Assembly (NCBI GenBank): GCA_019594055.1
Contig: JAFDTY010000008.1
Span: 1-39,000 of the forward strand
DNA: 39,000 nucleotides
DNA from: Candidatus Haladaptatiplasma halalkaliphilum
GTDB taxonomy: Archaea > Thermoplasmatota > Thermoplasmata > Halarchaeoplasmatales > Halarchaeoplasmataceae
Reading direction: 5' to 3'
Shown here piece by piece: positions 18,120-26,745 of the stretch (its first letter is position 1; each line of letters starts with the position of its first letter). Under the pieces are notes generated by a model. That model saw only the letters and a program-made list of their open reading frames with translations. It made no database searches and was not told where the DNA came from. The position numbers were made by a program, and so were the translations under genes.

Positions 18120-21100
18120 CCGTTATGACCCTTCAAACGACGGAATTTACGACTGAGAGAGGACCTCTTCAGATCCCCCTTTATAACCCGGTGTTTGGGT
18201 AAGACCACATGTCTACCCTCCTCCTTTAGAAGACGCCTCTTTCTCAAACCACCCACCACGAGTTCGCTACCATCCTCCCTGAATTCGTCACCCACATTGT
18301 CTATTATGTTTTCAGTTTGTTCCTGAGCAACAGGTTCTACCCCGAATTCTTCCGTTAACTCCTCGTTTATGTTCTCCGGGTACTCGTGCCCCCATTCCAT
18401 GGTTTCCGTACTCGTCTCCCTCTTCCTCTTCAGTACTGGTATGGTTTCCGTACTCACCTCCTCCTTCCTCTTCGGTACAGGTATGGTTTCCGTACTCGTC
18501 TCCCTCTTCCTCTTCAGTACAGGTATGGTTTCCGTACTCGTCTCCCTCTTCCTCTTCAGCACTGGTATGGTTTCCGCGCTCGTCTCCCTCTTCCTCTTCA
18601 GCACTGGTATGGTTTCCGCACTCGTCTCCCTCTTCCTCTTCAGCACTGGTATGGTTTCCGTACTCACCACACCCTTCCTCTTCAGCACCGGAAGGGAATG
18701 AATATTCACGTATTTTTTGTCCATATCCCGAAGTAGAGGATCCGGACTATGGCCCCTGGTATCATCCGAGGTATCGATGACCCGGGAATCCCATGAATCC
18801 TGTAACCTGTGCTTCACGAGGACGGTGTAAAGAAGGATTATCACCAGCAACAGTATTATCAACGACAGACCGGTGACGAACAGGTTAGACAGTATGTTTT
18901 GCCCCGGTGGTTCCACCGTGAATGTACGGGTGTCCGTTCTGACCGTTATGTTGGGACCCAGGGGGTTTGTTTCCTGGGCGATATAAAAGTATTCGTACTC
19001 TCCGGTATCCAGGTACATCTCGTGGTAGTATAGTTTCCCGTCCGAGAACGTAGTGTCCGATATGTTCAACTCCTTCATGGTATAATGGTTGTCATCAACC
19101 ACCAGTTCCACGTACCTGGGAGGCTCGTTATCGTGGTCCGTGTACCTCAATACCCACCTCACCCTTGTGGGGTTGTAGGTTATGTTCAGATAGACTTCCT
19201 CGAGAACAGGGGGATTGTTCACTGCCTGGATGAACAGGGTGACGGGTATGGTTGAGGTCATCACATCGTAGAACCGTATATCCAAAGTGAAGTTCACGGT
19301 TCCGTGATAATAGGGTGGTGGGATGATATGGATGTAACCATGGATATCTGCGGTCACACTGACACTTCCGTTGTCCCTTATTCCGGTGATCACCGCACCC
19401 GGTGGCAGGTGCGAGAGTATGTCGTAACCTCGGATAACTTCGCCCTCCTTCATGGTGATGGTGATGGAATCCATGACGCACAACTCGCTGTTCTGATCAA
19501 CCCATACCATATTCACGTCGAAGAAGGAAAGCATCGTGCTTACATAGGATGATGTTAGGTGCAGGTGGTATCTGCTACCTATGATACTGCTGGTTTTGAC
19601 GAACGCGTTGGAATACTCGAATTTGATGCCATGATTGGTGTTACCGGAGAGGGTAGTGTTCTCTATGAGCAGGTTCGATGTGCCCCTGATATTGATACCG
19701 TAGTGTCCGTTGTTGGATACGGTGTTGTTGTAAAAATGTATGTCGGATGAGGTGGTAAAACCACCGTTATTCCTCGTGATCCTGTTATCTTTAACCAGAC
19801 CCGGGGCCCCGGAGATATCCATCCCCACACCTCCGTTGTGGGTGATGGTATTACCAGAAGCGACGAATTCCCCCGTGGCCGATATAACCATACCCCTACC
19901 ATCACAGTTGGTGATAAGGTTATCCGTCACGGTGATATTGGCTCCATGGATATGCATACCGTAGGAACCGCCTTCCACTGAATTATCACTCACACGAAGG
20001 TTCTGAACATCGAATAACCTTACCGACCAACCCTGGGTATCCCAGAACTCGTTACCCCGTAAGGTACTAAGGTCGGTCACATGGTCAAGCTGTATTCCGT
20101 AACCGTTCCCAAGCATTTGATTATCGGTGATCGTCGCCCGACCCCGGACGAAGTTTATACCACCTCCGCACATGTCGAAGGTATTTTGTTTGATCACCAT
20201 GTTAGCTTCAAGGGTACTGACCCCTGCCCTGCCCACATCCTTGAAGGTGTTTCCGTCGACTATCATATCACCACCAAGGACCTGTATGCCGTGCCCGGAT
20301 ATTTGGGTAAAATCATTGTTGAAGATCACTCCGGTACTGTCTCTTATTATGGTGCCATGTTCACCGCTGAATTTATTGTTAGATATGTCAACGGTACAAC
20401 CGTGGGAGTCCACGGCCACGCCCACCTGTGATGTGAATACGTTTCTCTCGATGACCGCCGAAGCGTTCCTGAGTTCCACACCCGCTGTACCGTAGGATTC
20501 GAACCGCGAATCGGATATCACCGCGTATGTTCCGTCCACACGTACCGCCACCCCGTTGTCCACGAAGGTGTTGTCGGTCAGGGTGACCGAAGGCGAGCGG
20601 ATTATCAGGTCGGGGGCACCCGTAGTAGCATGGAAACCCCTTATTGTAGAGCCCCTAACCACCCCGGAACTGCCTTCCTGGAAGGTAAGTCGCAATCCGT
20701 TGAACTCCGGTTCGCCTCCGTGATGATCCCGGTCCACCCCGTATGAAACGTCCACTGAAAGTACGGTACTGTTGGCTGCCGATACCTTGTAACCCCTGCC
20801 CGGTAACATGTACTGTTCAGGGGTCAGGTCGTACTCGTTACCTCCTTCGGCAGATCTCACGGTGTTTATGTCCGGTATGATATCAGCGAAGAAATCTTCC
20901 ATGGTCATGGGCTCCGCCAGCGGATATGATATCCAATTCCAGCCCCGCTCAAGTGTATATCGGTAATTTTCATGGAACGAACCCCTGGTGGATATGTTCA
21001 CGGGAGAGGTTATGTTCACCTCGACACCCATGGTATTATTCACATGACGTAGCGAATTGAAGTGATCGGGGCGGTCAACCACATAGGATTTCCAGGGTCG

Positions 21101-21544
21101 GGAAGTGTCCCACCTGTCATAGTAATATACCTTGTCAAAATACCCCTCCAGGGGCTCCAGCACCGATTTGATACAGTCGTCGCTACGGTGTAACGGGAAG
21201 GATAGGGTGTTCATGCCGGCTGGGAGTTCGTAGTCGATGTTCCATGATACGTATTCGAGGGAGGAGAGCAATACCGAATCCGTCATCCTCAGCATACCCC
21301 CGCTTTCCACACTGAATAGGCTGTCATCACGGTTGTTCAGCACCAATGTCACGTTATTCAATATGAGAGTACCCCTGACCCTGAGGTCACCGTTTACCGA
21401 GAGTATCTGGTCCGAGTAACGGACCGTCTCCCCCTCGCCTATGACCATATCGGGGCCGCTGGTGAAGACTGCACCACCCTCGATCACCGGAAGTGCGAGG
21501 GTAAGCAGCAACATCGCAACATATATCAGAGCTTGTCTTTTCAT
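18116..21544 (-). CDS. Secreted/surface right-handed beta-helix protein with C-terminal TM anchor and repetitive cytoplasmic tail
   Basis: Signal peptide MKRQALIYVAMLLLTLALPVIEGG; two GWNWISYPL-like motifs; many PbH1/NosD-like turns (ITDNQMLGNGYGIQL...); TM NLFVTGLSLIILLLVIILLYTVLV; tail repeats. Confidence 0.85.
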   Translation of the reverse strand: MKRQALIYVAMLLLTLALPVIEGGAVFTSGPDMVIGEGETVRYSDQILSVNGDLRVRGTLILNNVTLVLNNRDDSLFSVESGGMLRMTDSVLLSSLEYVSWNIDYELPAGMNTLSFPLHRSDDCIKSVLEPLEGYFDKVYYYDRWDTSRPWKSYVVDRPDHFNSLRHVNNTMGVEVNITSPVNISTRGSFHENYRYTLERGWNWISYPLAEPMTMEDFFADIIPDINTVRSAEGGNEYDLTPEQYMLPGRGYKVSAANSTVLSVDVSYGVDRDHHGGEPEFNGLRLTFQEGSSGVVRGSTIRGFHATTGAPDLIIRSPSVTLTDNTFVDNGVAVRVDGTYAVISDSRFESYGTAGVELRNASAVIERNVFTSQVGVAVDSHGCTVDISNNKFSGEHGTIIRDSTGVIFNNDFTQISGHGIQVLGGDMIVDGNTFKDVGRAGVSTLEANMVIKQNTFDMCGGGINFVRGRATITDNQMLGNGYGIQLDHVTDLSTLRGNEFWDTQGWSVRLFDVQNLRVSDNSVEGGSYGMHIHGANITVTDNLITNCDGRGMVISATGEFVASGNTITHNGGVGMDISGAPGLVKDNRITRNNGGFTTSSDIHFYNNTVSNNGHYGINIRGTSNLLIENTTLSGNTNHGIKFEYSNAFVKTSSIIGSRYHLHLTSSYVSTMLSFFDVNMVWVDQNSELCVMDSITITMKEGEVIRGYDILSHLPPGAVITGIRDNGSVSVTADIHGYIHIIPPPYYHGTVNFTLDIRFYDVMTSTIPVTLFIQAVNNPPVLEEVYLNITYNPTRVRWVLRYTDHDNEPPRYVELVVDDNHYTMKELNISDTTFSDGKLYYHEMYLDTGEYEYFYIAQETNPLGPNITVRTDTRTFTVEPPGQNILSNLFVTGLSLIILLLVIILLYTVLVKHRLQDSWDSRVIDTSDDTRGHSPDPLLRDMDKKYVNIHSLPVLKRKGVVSTETIPVLKRKRETSAETIPVLKRKRETSAETIPVLKRKRETSTETIPVLKRKRETSTETIPVPKRKEEVSTETIPVLKRKRETSTETMEWGHEYPENINEELTEEFGVEPVAQEQTENIIDNVGDEFREDGSELVVGGLRKRRLLKEEGRHVVLPKHRVIKGDLKRSSLSRKFRRLKGHNG
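18401..18694 (-). repeat. Seven tandem 42-bp repeats encoding 14-aa units (IPVLKRKRETSTET)
   Basis: Units read LPVLKRKGVVSTET / IPVLKRKRETSAET x2 / IPVLKRKRETSTET x2 / IPVPKRKEEVSTET / IPVLKRKRETSTET; 294 bp = 7 x 42. Confidence 0.95.
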
Positions 21545-21593
21545 GTTACGGAACGAACTACAATTTCCTTCAATATAAATATATTCGTGGTAT

Positions 21594-21851
21594 TCAGCCC
21601 CCGCTCACCGGAGGTAAGACCGCCACAAGGTCTCCGTCCCTTAACTCCCTGGTTAGAGGGCATGTACTCCTGTTAACCGCTATGATCACGTGATCCTGCA
21701 TCTCCCGTAGACCGGGATATTTATGGGTAAGGAGTCGGAAGAGCTCACCGACGGTGGTTCCGGCCTCGAGCTCCATGTCCATCTCCTTCTCTCCGACCAT
21801 CTCACGGGCATAGGCGAAGAACTTCAACTTGATGTTCACTGTAGGGGACAT
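21594..21851 (-). CDS. MoaD/ThiS-like ubiquitin-fold protein (SAMP-like)
   Basis: KLKFFAYAREMVGEKEMDMEL...DLVAVLPPVSGG, with C-terminal Gly-Gly. Confidence 0.88.
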   Translation of the reverse strand: MSPTVNIKLKFFAYAREMVGEKEMDMELEAGTTVGELFRLLTHKYPGLREMQDHVIIAVNRSTCPLTRELRDGDLVAVLPPVSGG

Positions 21852-21950
21852 GCCCGCCCTATGTAGTTAGGGTGGTATATCTTTTTCGTAAGCCATACGG
21901 TTAAACCAGATGCGCAACTATTAAATGTAGTATAGGTATTATGGTTATTC

Positions 21951-22394
21951 ATGACATTCGAAATAATGATGAGAAGTCACACCCCCGTGGCGTCGGACTC
22001 CCTGGAGGAGACACTGGAGAATTTTCTGTTGGACATAGGATACCTATCCGGCAGGAAAAGGGGTGAAGAACTATACCAGAGCATACCCTTCAGAATGTGG
22101 AGCGACTGCTTCCTCAAGGCGCCTGAAAAGTCCAGGACGGTGGACGAACTGGCGGCCCTGCTGGACGCCTCCAAACCGTCCGTTTACCGTCATCTGAACA
22201 AGCTCAAGAACATGGATCTCCTGGAATCCATGGATATAGTGGAAGAGGACAACGGAGAGGTAACAAAGAAGGGATATCGACTGAGACAGGGGGACCTGCT
22301 GACCGCGTGGCACGTTACCGAGGCGAACATAGAATCCACCTTGAAAAGATACCGTGAGACCATCCACAGGATAGTGGAGATGACAGGAGAGTGA
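21951..22394 (+). CDS. Winged-helix (ArsR-like) transcriptional regulator
   Basis: TVDELAALLDASKPSVYRHLNKLKNMDLLESMDI. Confidence 0.75.
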   Translation: MTFEIMMRSHTPVASDSLEETLENFLLDIGYLSGRKRGEELYQSIPFRMWSDCFLKAPEKSRTVDELAALLDASKPSVYRHLNKLKNMDLLESMDIVEEDNGEVTKKGYRLRQGDLLTAWHVTEANIESTLKRYRETIHRIVEMTGE

Positions 22395-22685
22395 ATGGTC
22401 ATGAAGGAAGAGAACAAAAAATACCCAGGCGAGCTGGTGGAGGGGTCACGGTATCTCATAAAGTCACTCCATTCGAGGGAAAAAACCCTGGAGACCAGGG
22501 GAGAGTTCAAGGGTTACGTGTTCATAGGCCGGGACCAGGGTCTCAGGGTCGAGCTGGACGACAGTCACGAAGAGGGCGGTACAATACGGTTCATCCCGTG
22601 CCACATGATAATACATATCGATGTGATCAACGAGGTGGAACGCAAGGAGGACAAGGTGAAGAAATCCGGCACTTATTTCGGGTGA
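22395..22685 (+). CDS. Small hypothetical protein, possible Lsm/SH3-like barrel
   Basis: RGEFKGYVFIGRDQGLRVELDD...GGTIRFIPCHMIIHIDVI resembles a small-barrel fold; tightly coupled to the flanking HTH genes. Confidence 0.45.
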   Translation: MVMKEENKKYPGELVEGSRYLIKSLHSREKTLETRGEFKGYVFIGRDQGLRVELDDSHEEGGTIRFIPCHMIIHIDVINEVERKEDKVKKSGTYFG

Positions 22686-22692
22686 TAACAAC

Positions 22693-23010
22693 ATGATCCA
22701 GTTCGACAGCGACACCCTGGAGGCCAGGCTGTTGCGTTTGCTGCTCAGAGAGTTACCTTTGACCATGGAGGAGGCCGCCCGTGAACTCAACGTGTCCGAG
22801 AGCAAACTGGAACGGACGGTCAAAGGTCTCGTGTCGAGAGGGATAGTACAGATAGAGGGATTTCCGGACAAGAAGTACCTGCGACTTATCCGCAGGGACA
22901 TAAGCTTCCACGGCACGAACCCTACCCAGGAGAGGAAGATAAAACACAAGAAGAGCGCCATCGGCAAGAGTAAAAAGGACGATAAGGACGATGGTATGAT
23001 GTATCGATAA
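22693..23010 (+). CDS. Winged-helix domain protein
   Basis: PLTMEEAARELNVSESKLERTVKGLVSRGIVQIEGFPDKKYLRL, Lys-rich tail. Confidence 0.65.
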   Translation: MIQFDSDTLEARLLRLLLRELPLTMEEAARELNVSESKLERTVKGLVSRGIVQIEGFPDKKYLRLIRRDISFHGTNPTQERKIKHKKSAIGKSKKDDKDDGMMYR

Positions 23011-23148
23011 AAACCCTTAAATAGTTGTACATCATCGTATACGATATCACGATAACACCCTCCCACCCCCTTTACCTTTTATCATCCATTAATATCTAGT
23101 AAACACGGTGTAAAAATACATAGCACATATTTTCATGAACTTGAAGTC

Positions 23149-23844
23149 CTAAGGTGCGGACCTGATCTCGGGTGGCTTCGTACCCCTTATTATCCATCTG
23201 CCCGTGCCAGTATCGTAGAGGAAGGTACCTTCGAAGGTCACTGGATCCCCGTTCATCATGTTGATGGTACTTACGGTGTCCGAACACTCGAATTCACAGC
23301 CCAACCTGTGGTAACCACCTTCAATTTGTTCTATCTCGAAGCACAATGCCCGGGAGCTCGTATGGGTGCTTACCACCTTGCCCATGACCTTCAACTCCAT
23401 GCCCGAGTACCACTGGGGATTCTCCAGTAGTACCGATATGTGGGTAAAACTGGAGTATGCGTTCTCCAATATCTCCAGCTCGCCGGGAACGGACACCCTC
23501 AGTGACAGTTTTCCTTCGTAGTCCTCGAGTATCCCCCTGAGCCTTACCCTTGCCCCCGGTATCATATCCACCGGATCGTCCATAGCCTCCACCACACGGC
23601 CTTCCACAAAGGCCTCCAGGTGTGTGTCACAGCCCTCTTCGAGGAGTGACAGCAGGTACGAAGTTTGGAGCTTTCGTACCGAACTTATTATCCCCTCGGT
23701 TTCCACCCTGGTTCCCACGAGGCGGTGGTCGATATCCGAAATATTCATCCGTAGGGTATCCCTGCTGGCGGTGTAAAGATAGAGTGAAGCGGTCCCCGCC
23801 AGAGATATGACTACGGCCAGGGTCATGAGCTTGTTCTTGTCCAT
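23149..23844 (-). CDS. Membrane-anchored OB-fold-like protein
   Basis: N-terminal TM; VGTRVETEGIISSVRKLQTSYLLSLLEEG and GARVRLRGILEDYEGKLSLRV OB-like strands, two copies. Confidence 0.55.
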   Translation of the reverse strand: MDKNKLMTLAVVISLAGTASLYLYTASRDTLRMNISDIDHRLVGTRVETEGIISSVRKLQTSYLLSLLEEGCDTHLEAFVEGRVVEAMDDPVDMIPGARVRLRGILEDYEGKLSLRVSVPGELEILENAYSSFTHISVLLENPQWYSGMELKVMGKVVSTHTSSRALCFEIEQIEGGYHRLGCEFECSDTVSTINMMNGDPVTFEGTFLYDTGTGRWIIRGTKPPEIRSAP

Positions 23845-23848
23845 GTGC

Positions 23849-25012
23849 TCATCCCTTTATCAATTCAACAAGCTTTTGCTCCAGCAGACCGGCCGGTATG
23901 TCGCTCAAGGATACCTTGGTGGTTCGCCCCTTGCCGGATGCCACGGTCTCGGTTTCCAGCATGCCGTCACCTGAAAGTGACTTGAGGTATTTCCAGAACT
24001 GGGTGTGACCCAGCACTTCCCTGCCGTAGGTTTCGCACAGTACATGGTAATGGGATTCCAGGTCTCCCGTGGTGGTGAACGAACGATTTCTGAGTTTCTG
24101 GGCTGCGGAAAGTAGTATCAACCTTTCGTTTTCGTTCAGTCCCCTCAACCTGCTGGCGGTCATGTAGGGGTCGATATCCGCCTTGGCTGTCCTGATATCC
24201 TCGGGTCCTATCTGATTCTGCCCCTTCTCCTCGGCAAGGAGGGCGGCCTTCTCCATCAGCTCGATACCCAGACGGGCGTCCCCCCTCTCCCCGGCGATTA
24301 GAGCGAGCAGGTTCAATTCTTCTTCTTCGATGGAACCGGGATACAGGGCAAGTTCGCCCCGGTAGGACAGTATATCGAATAATTGAGCCTTGTCGTACTG
24401 TTCGAGTAGCAGACGATTGCCCCTCTTGAAGGTGCTAAGGGCGCTTTCGTCCAGAAGTTCAAGAACATTTTTTTGGGAGATGAGGATGAGTGACAGGCTG
24501 CCCCTGGGTGCGATGGTCTCGTCGTCGAATCTGGATAGTAGGAATATCAGCTCGGGTCCGTCCCGCTGTATCAGTGAATCCGCCTCGTCGAGAACCACAA
24601 AGAGGTGGGTACCCGAGTCCTTGATGTGTCGCCTTATTATCTCCATCATCTCCCCCACGGAGAACCCCCTATCGGGGAAACCCTTATCGAACTTGTGGAT
24701 TATCTTCCACAGTACGAGGCTCTTGTTGCTCCTCTTGCGGCAGTTGATGAACACGTAATCGACCTTCCTTTCCCTTTCGGCAGCCCAGTCCTCATAGTCC
24801 ATGCAGAATCTCTTTGCCGAGGCTGTCTTACCCGTCCCCACATTTCCCTGGAGGAACACGTTCTGTGATACTCCGTCCTCGATCACCCTGCGAAAGAGCA
24901 TGAACAGTTTCTGCTGCTCGTCCTCCCTGTGGGGTAGTTTGTCGGGTACGAAATCGAAGGACAGTTTCTTCGGTGACCTGATTATCTTTCCTGAGGGTGA
25001 TCTGAATTTCAT
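23849..25012 (-). CDS. cdc6: Orc1/Cdc6 replication initiator ATPase
   Basis: PHREDEQQKLFMLF, Walker A LQGNVGTGKTAS, Walker B LFVVLDEADSL, C-terminal winged helix. Confidence 0.85.
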   Translation of the reverse strand: MKFRSPSGKIIRSPKKLSFDFVPDKLPHREDEQQKLFMLFRRVIEDGVSQNVFLQGNVGTGKTASAKRFCMDYEDWAAERERKVDYVFINCRKRSNKSLVLWKIIHKFDKGFPDRGFSVGEMMEIIRRHIKDSGTHLFVVLDEADSLIQRDGPELIFLLSRFDDETIAPRGSLSLILISQKNVLELLDESALSTFKRGNRLLLEQYDKAQLFDILSYRGELALYPGSIEEEELNLLALIAGERGDARLGIELMEKAALLAEEKGQNQIGPEDIRTAKADIDPYMTASRLRGLNENERLILLSAAQKLRNRSFTTTGDLESHYHVLCETYGREVLGHTQFWKYLKSLSGDGMLETETVASGKGRTTKVSLSDIPAGLLEQKLVELIKG

Positions 25013-25030
25013 GCTCAACACTTTTAGTCA

Positions 25031-25885
25031 TCACTTTTTGATCTCGGCCCCGCAGAACCCGCAGTAATCCGACTCCCCGTCGGCGGTGTTGTCGCATATG
25101 GGGCAGATGACCTCGTTTTCATGGTCTTCCTCGTATCCGTCGTCTTCGTCTTCTTCTTCATCATGGCCCCAGGGTTCGGCGCCCTGGCTTTCCTCGTCGG
25201 TTACCCCATTCATCTCGCTTTCTATCTCCTCCCTGGTCTTGGGCATAACGGAGCCGTGTATGGCCACCCTGCTTTCCGCCTTGAGCTCCCCCGCATATTC
25301 GACGTTACCTTCAACCTTTGTATTCTCCATGAGGTGTATGTCACCCAGGGACGAGATGTCCTCCACCTTTGAATTCGCCCCCACCGATACCCCGCCGTTG
25401 CTCTCTATGGCACCGACGGTTACCTTCTCGTACAGGGTCACATCGAAGCCCTTTATCATCCCGTGGATCACACTGGAACCTCCCACTGCAACGGAACCGT
25501 TTTCCGACAGTATGTCACCGTGGATGGTGCATGACTCTCCCACGGTGATGTCTTCTCCACCCGTCAACGAGCCTTTGACCACCACATTGTCCTCTATTAT
25601 CAGGGAACCGCCACAATATATATCACCGACTATCTCCGAATCGGAGTGGATGAGCAGTTCGTCCGGTGTGCGTATGGTGTTGATGCCCGCCATCTCCTTC
25701 AACCTGTTTATATCGTCCATCAGGCTTTGGTTCTCCTGGTTCAGTTCGTCCATCTCCTTTCTCATGTGTTCGTTCTCTTCCTCAAGGTCCTTCATCAAAG
25801 CCTTTTTCTCCTTGGCGAGACCTTCGAATTCTCCGGCCTGGCTCAGTTGAGATTTCAGCTCCTTTATCACCCTTTCACTATCCAT
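25031..25885 (-). CDS. Bactofilin/polymer-forming-like beta-helix protein with N-terminal coiled coil and C-terminal zinc ribbon
   Basis: Coiled coil KEKKALMKDLEEENEHMRKEMDELNQENQ; repetitive GDI/GSL/GGV strands; acidic linker EEEDEDDGYEEDHENE; CPICDNTADGESDYCGFCG. Confidence 0.72.
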   Translation of the reverse strand: MDSERVIKELKSQLSQAGEFEGLAKEKKALMKDLEEENEHMRKEMDELNQENQSLMDDINRLKEMAGINTIRTPDELLIHSDSEIVGDIYCGGSLIIEDNVVVKGSLTGGEDITVGESCTIHGDILSENGSVAVGGSSVIHGMIKGFDVTLYEKVTVGAIESNGGVSVGANSKVEDISSLGDIHLMENTKVEGNVEYAGELKAESRVAIHGSVMPKTREEIESEMNGVTDEESQGAEPWGHDEEEDEDDGYEEDHENEVICPICDNTADGESDYCGFCGAEIKK

Positions 25886-25921
25886 GATCACATCTCTTTT
25901 ATCGGAGAGTATTGTGATCTT

Positions 25922-26038
25922 TTACTCCTTCAGACGTGCAAGCTCGTTATTAAGCTTCACCCTTTCCGCCTTAAGCTTCTTGATGTGCGATTGGTAGGCT
26001 TCAAGTTTTCTTCTTATCAAATCATTATCTGTGGACAT
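25922..26038 (-). CDS. 38-aa coiled-coil microprotein
   Basis: Own translation: MSTDNDLIRRKLEAYQSHIKKLKAERVKLNNELARLKE*; below the ORF track length cutoff; same strand and 31 bp upstream of the bactofilin-like ORF. Confidence 0.6.
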   Translation of the reverse strand: MSTDNDLIRRKLEAYQSHIKKLKAERVKLNNELARLKE

Positions 26039-26091
26039 GATATTACCTTTTATTATCTATCCTCTTTGACGTATTTAGTTTTTATCCATAA

Positions 26092-26745
26092 TCAGCGGAT
26101 GATGCGAAAGCCTTTTTTTTCGAGTTTCGCCACCACACCCTGGAGCCTTTCGACTTCCATGATAGAAAAAAGCAATCCCTTCTTGGACAGGCGGTGTAAG
26201 TTCTTGGCCATGACCTCTTCACGATGTTCTTCGAGTTCCCTGTAACCCTTCAACTTGTTTATCTCGGTGTCCCATTGAAGTGCGAACTCCAAGGGATCGT
26301 CGGTCGTGAACCTTCTTTTCAACAATCTCTTCTCGCGAAAGGATTGCATTATCCAGTTGGAACCGGAAACATGTTTGCAGTACGCCATGGTGTAATGCTC
26401 ATCGTCCATATCTATGGAATTTATCTCCACCTCATGCTCCCGGCAGAATCTTATGAAGGCGACGTAAGAGGGTGGGGGGATACGCACCTCACCGAATCGT
26501 TCGAGGTTCTTCGCGTAGGCGGTTTCGGGGATGCTCATGGGATAATCCATATCCACCTGCCCGGAGTCCATCAGGTTCTCCAGGCCTTTGAGGTCCTCGG
26601 CTGACAGCGGGAGGGCACCGACCTGAAATTTCAAGCCTTCCATGAGTTGTTCCAAACGTTGGGACTCCGATACCAGTCCCTTGACCACCCCTTCAAGGTA
26701 GACCGTACCCCCTTCGGGGGACTCGAGGTGGTAGGAGGTGTTCAG
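26092..26745 (-). CDS. Hypothetical protein (possibly TraB-like), probable CTG start at 26745
   Basis: Track ORF begins at GTG 26688, but the frame is open to CTG 26745 (LNTSYHLESPEGGTVYLEG-VVKGLVSES...), preceded by GAGAGGTGA SD. Confidence 0.6.
   Translation of the reverse strand: MNTSYHLESPEGGTVYLEGVVKGLVSESQRLEQLMEGLKFQVGALPLSAEDLKGLENLMDSGQVDMDYPMSIPETAYAKNLERFGEVRIPPPSYVAFIRFCREHEVEINSIDMDDEHYTMAYCKHVSGSNWIMQSFREKRLLKRRFTTDDPLEFALQWDTEINKLKGYRELEEHREEVMAKNLHRLSKKGLLFSIMEVERLQGVVAKLEKKGFRIIR

Noticed and set aside
18401-18694. CRISPR-like periodic array
   Set aside because: Repeats are directly adjacent with no unique spacers, in frame (42 bp) and inside a coding gene.
18369-18736. Plus-strand ORFs with periodic MVSVLVSLFLFSTG / YGFRTRLPLPLQ repeats
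   Set aside because: Antisense mirror of the 42-bp tandem repeats in the 18116-21544 minus-strand gene; no independent start context, and the periodicity is fully explained by the sense repeats.
25086-25850. 254-aa plus-strand ORF (Ser-rich)
   Set aside because: Antisense shadow of the bactofilin-like gene; Ser-richness mirrors the acidic, GA-rich sense codons.
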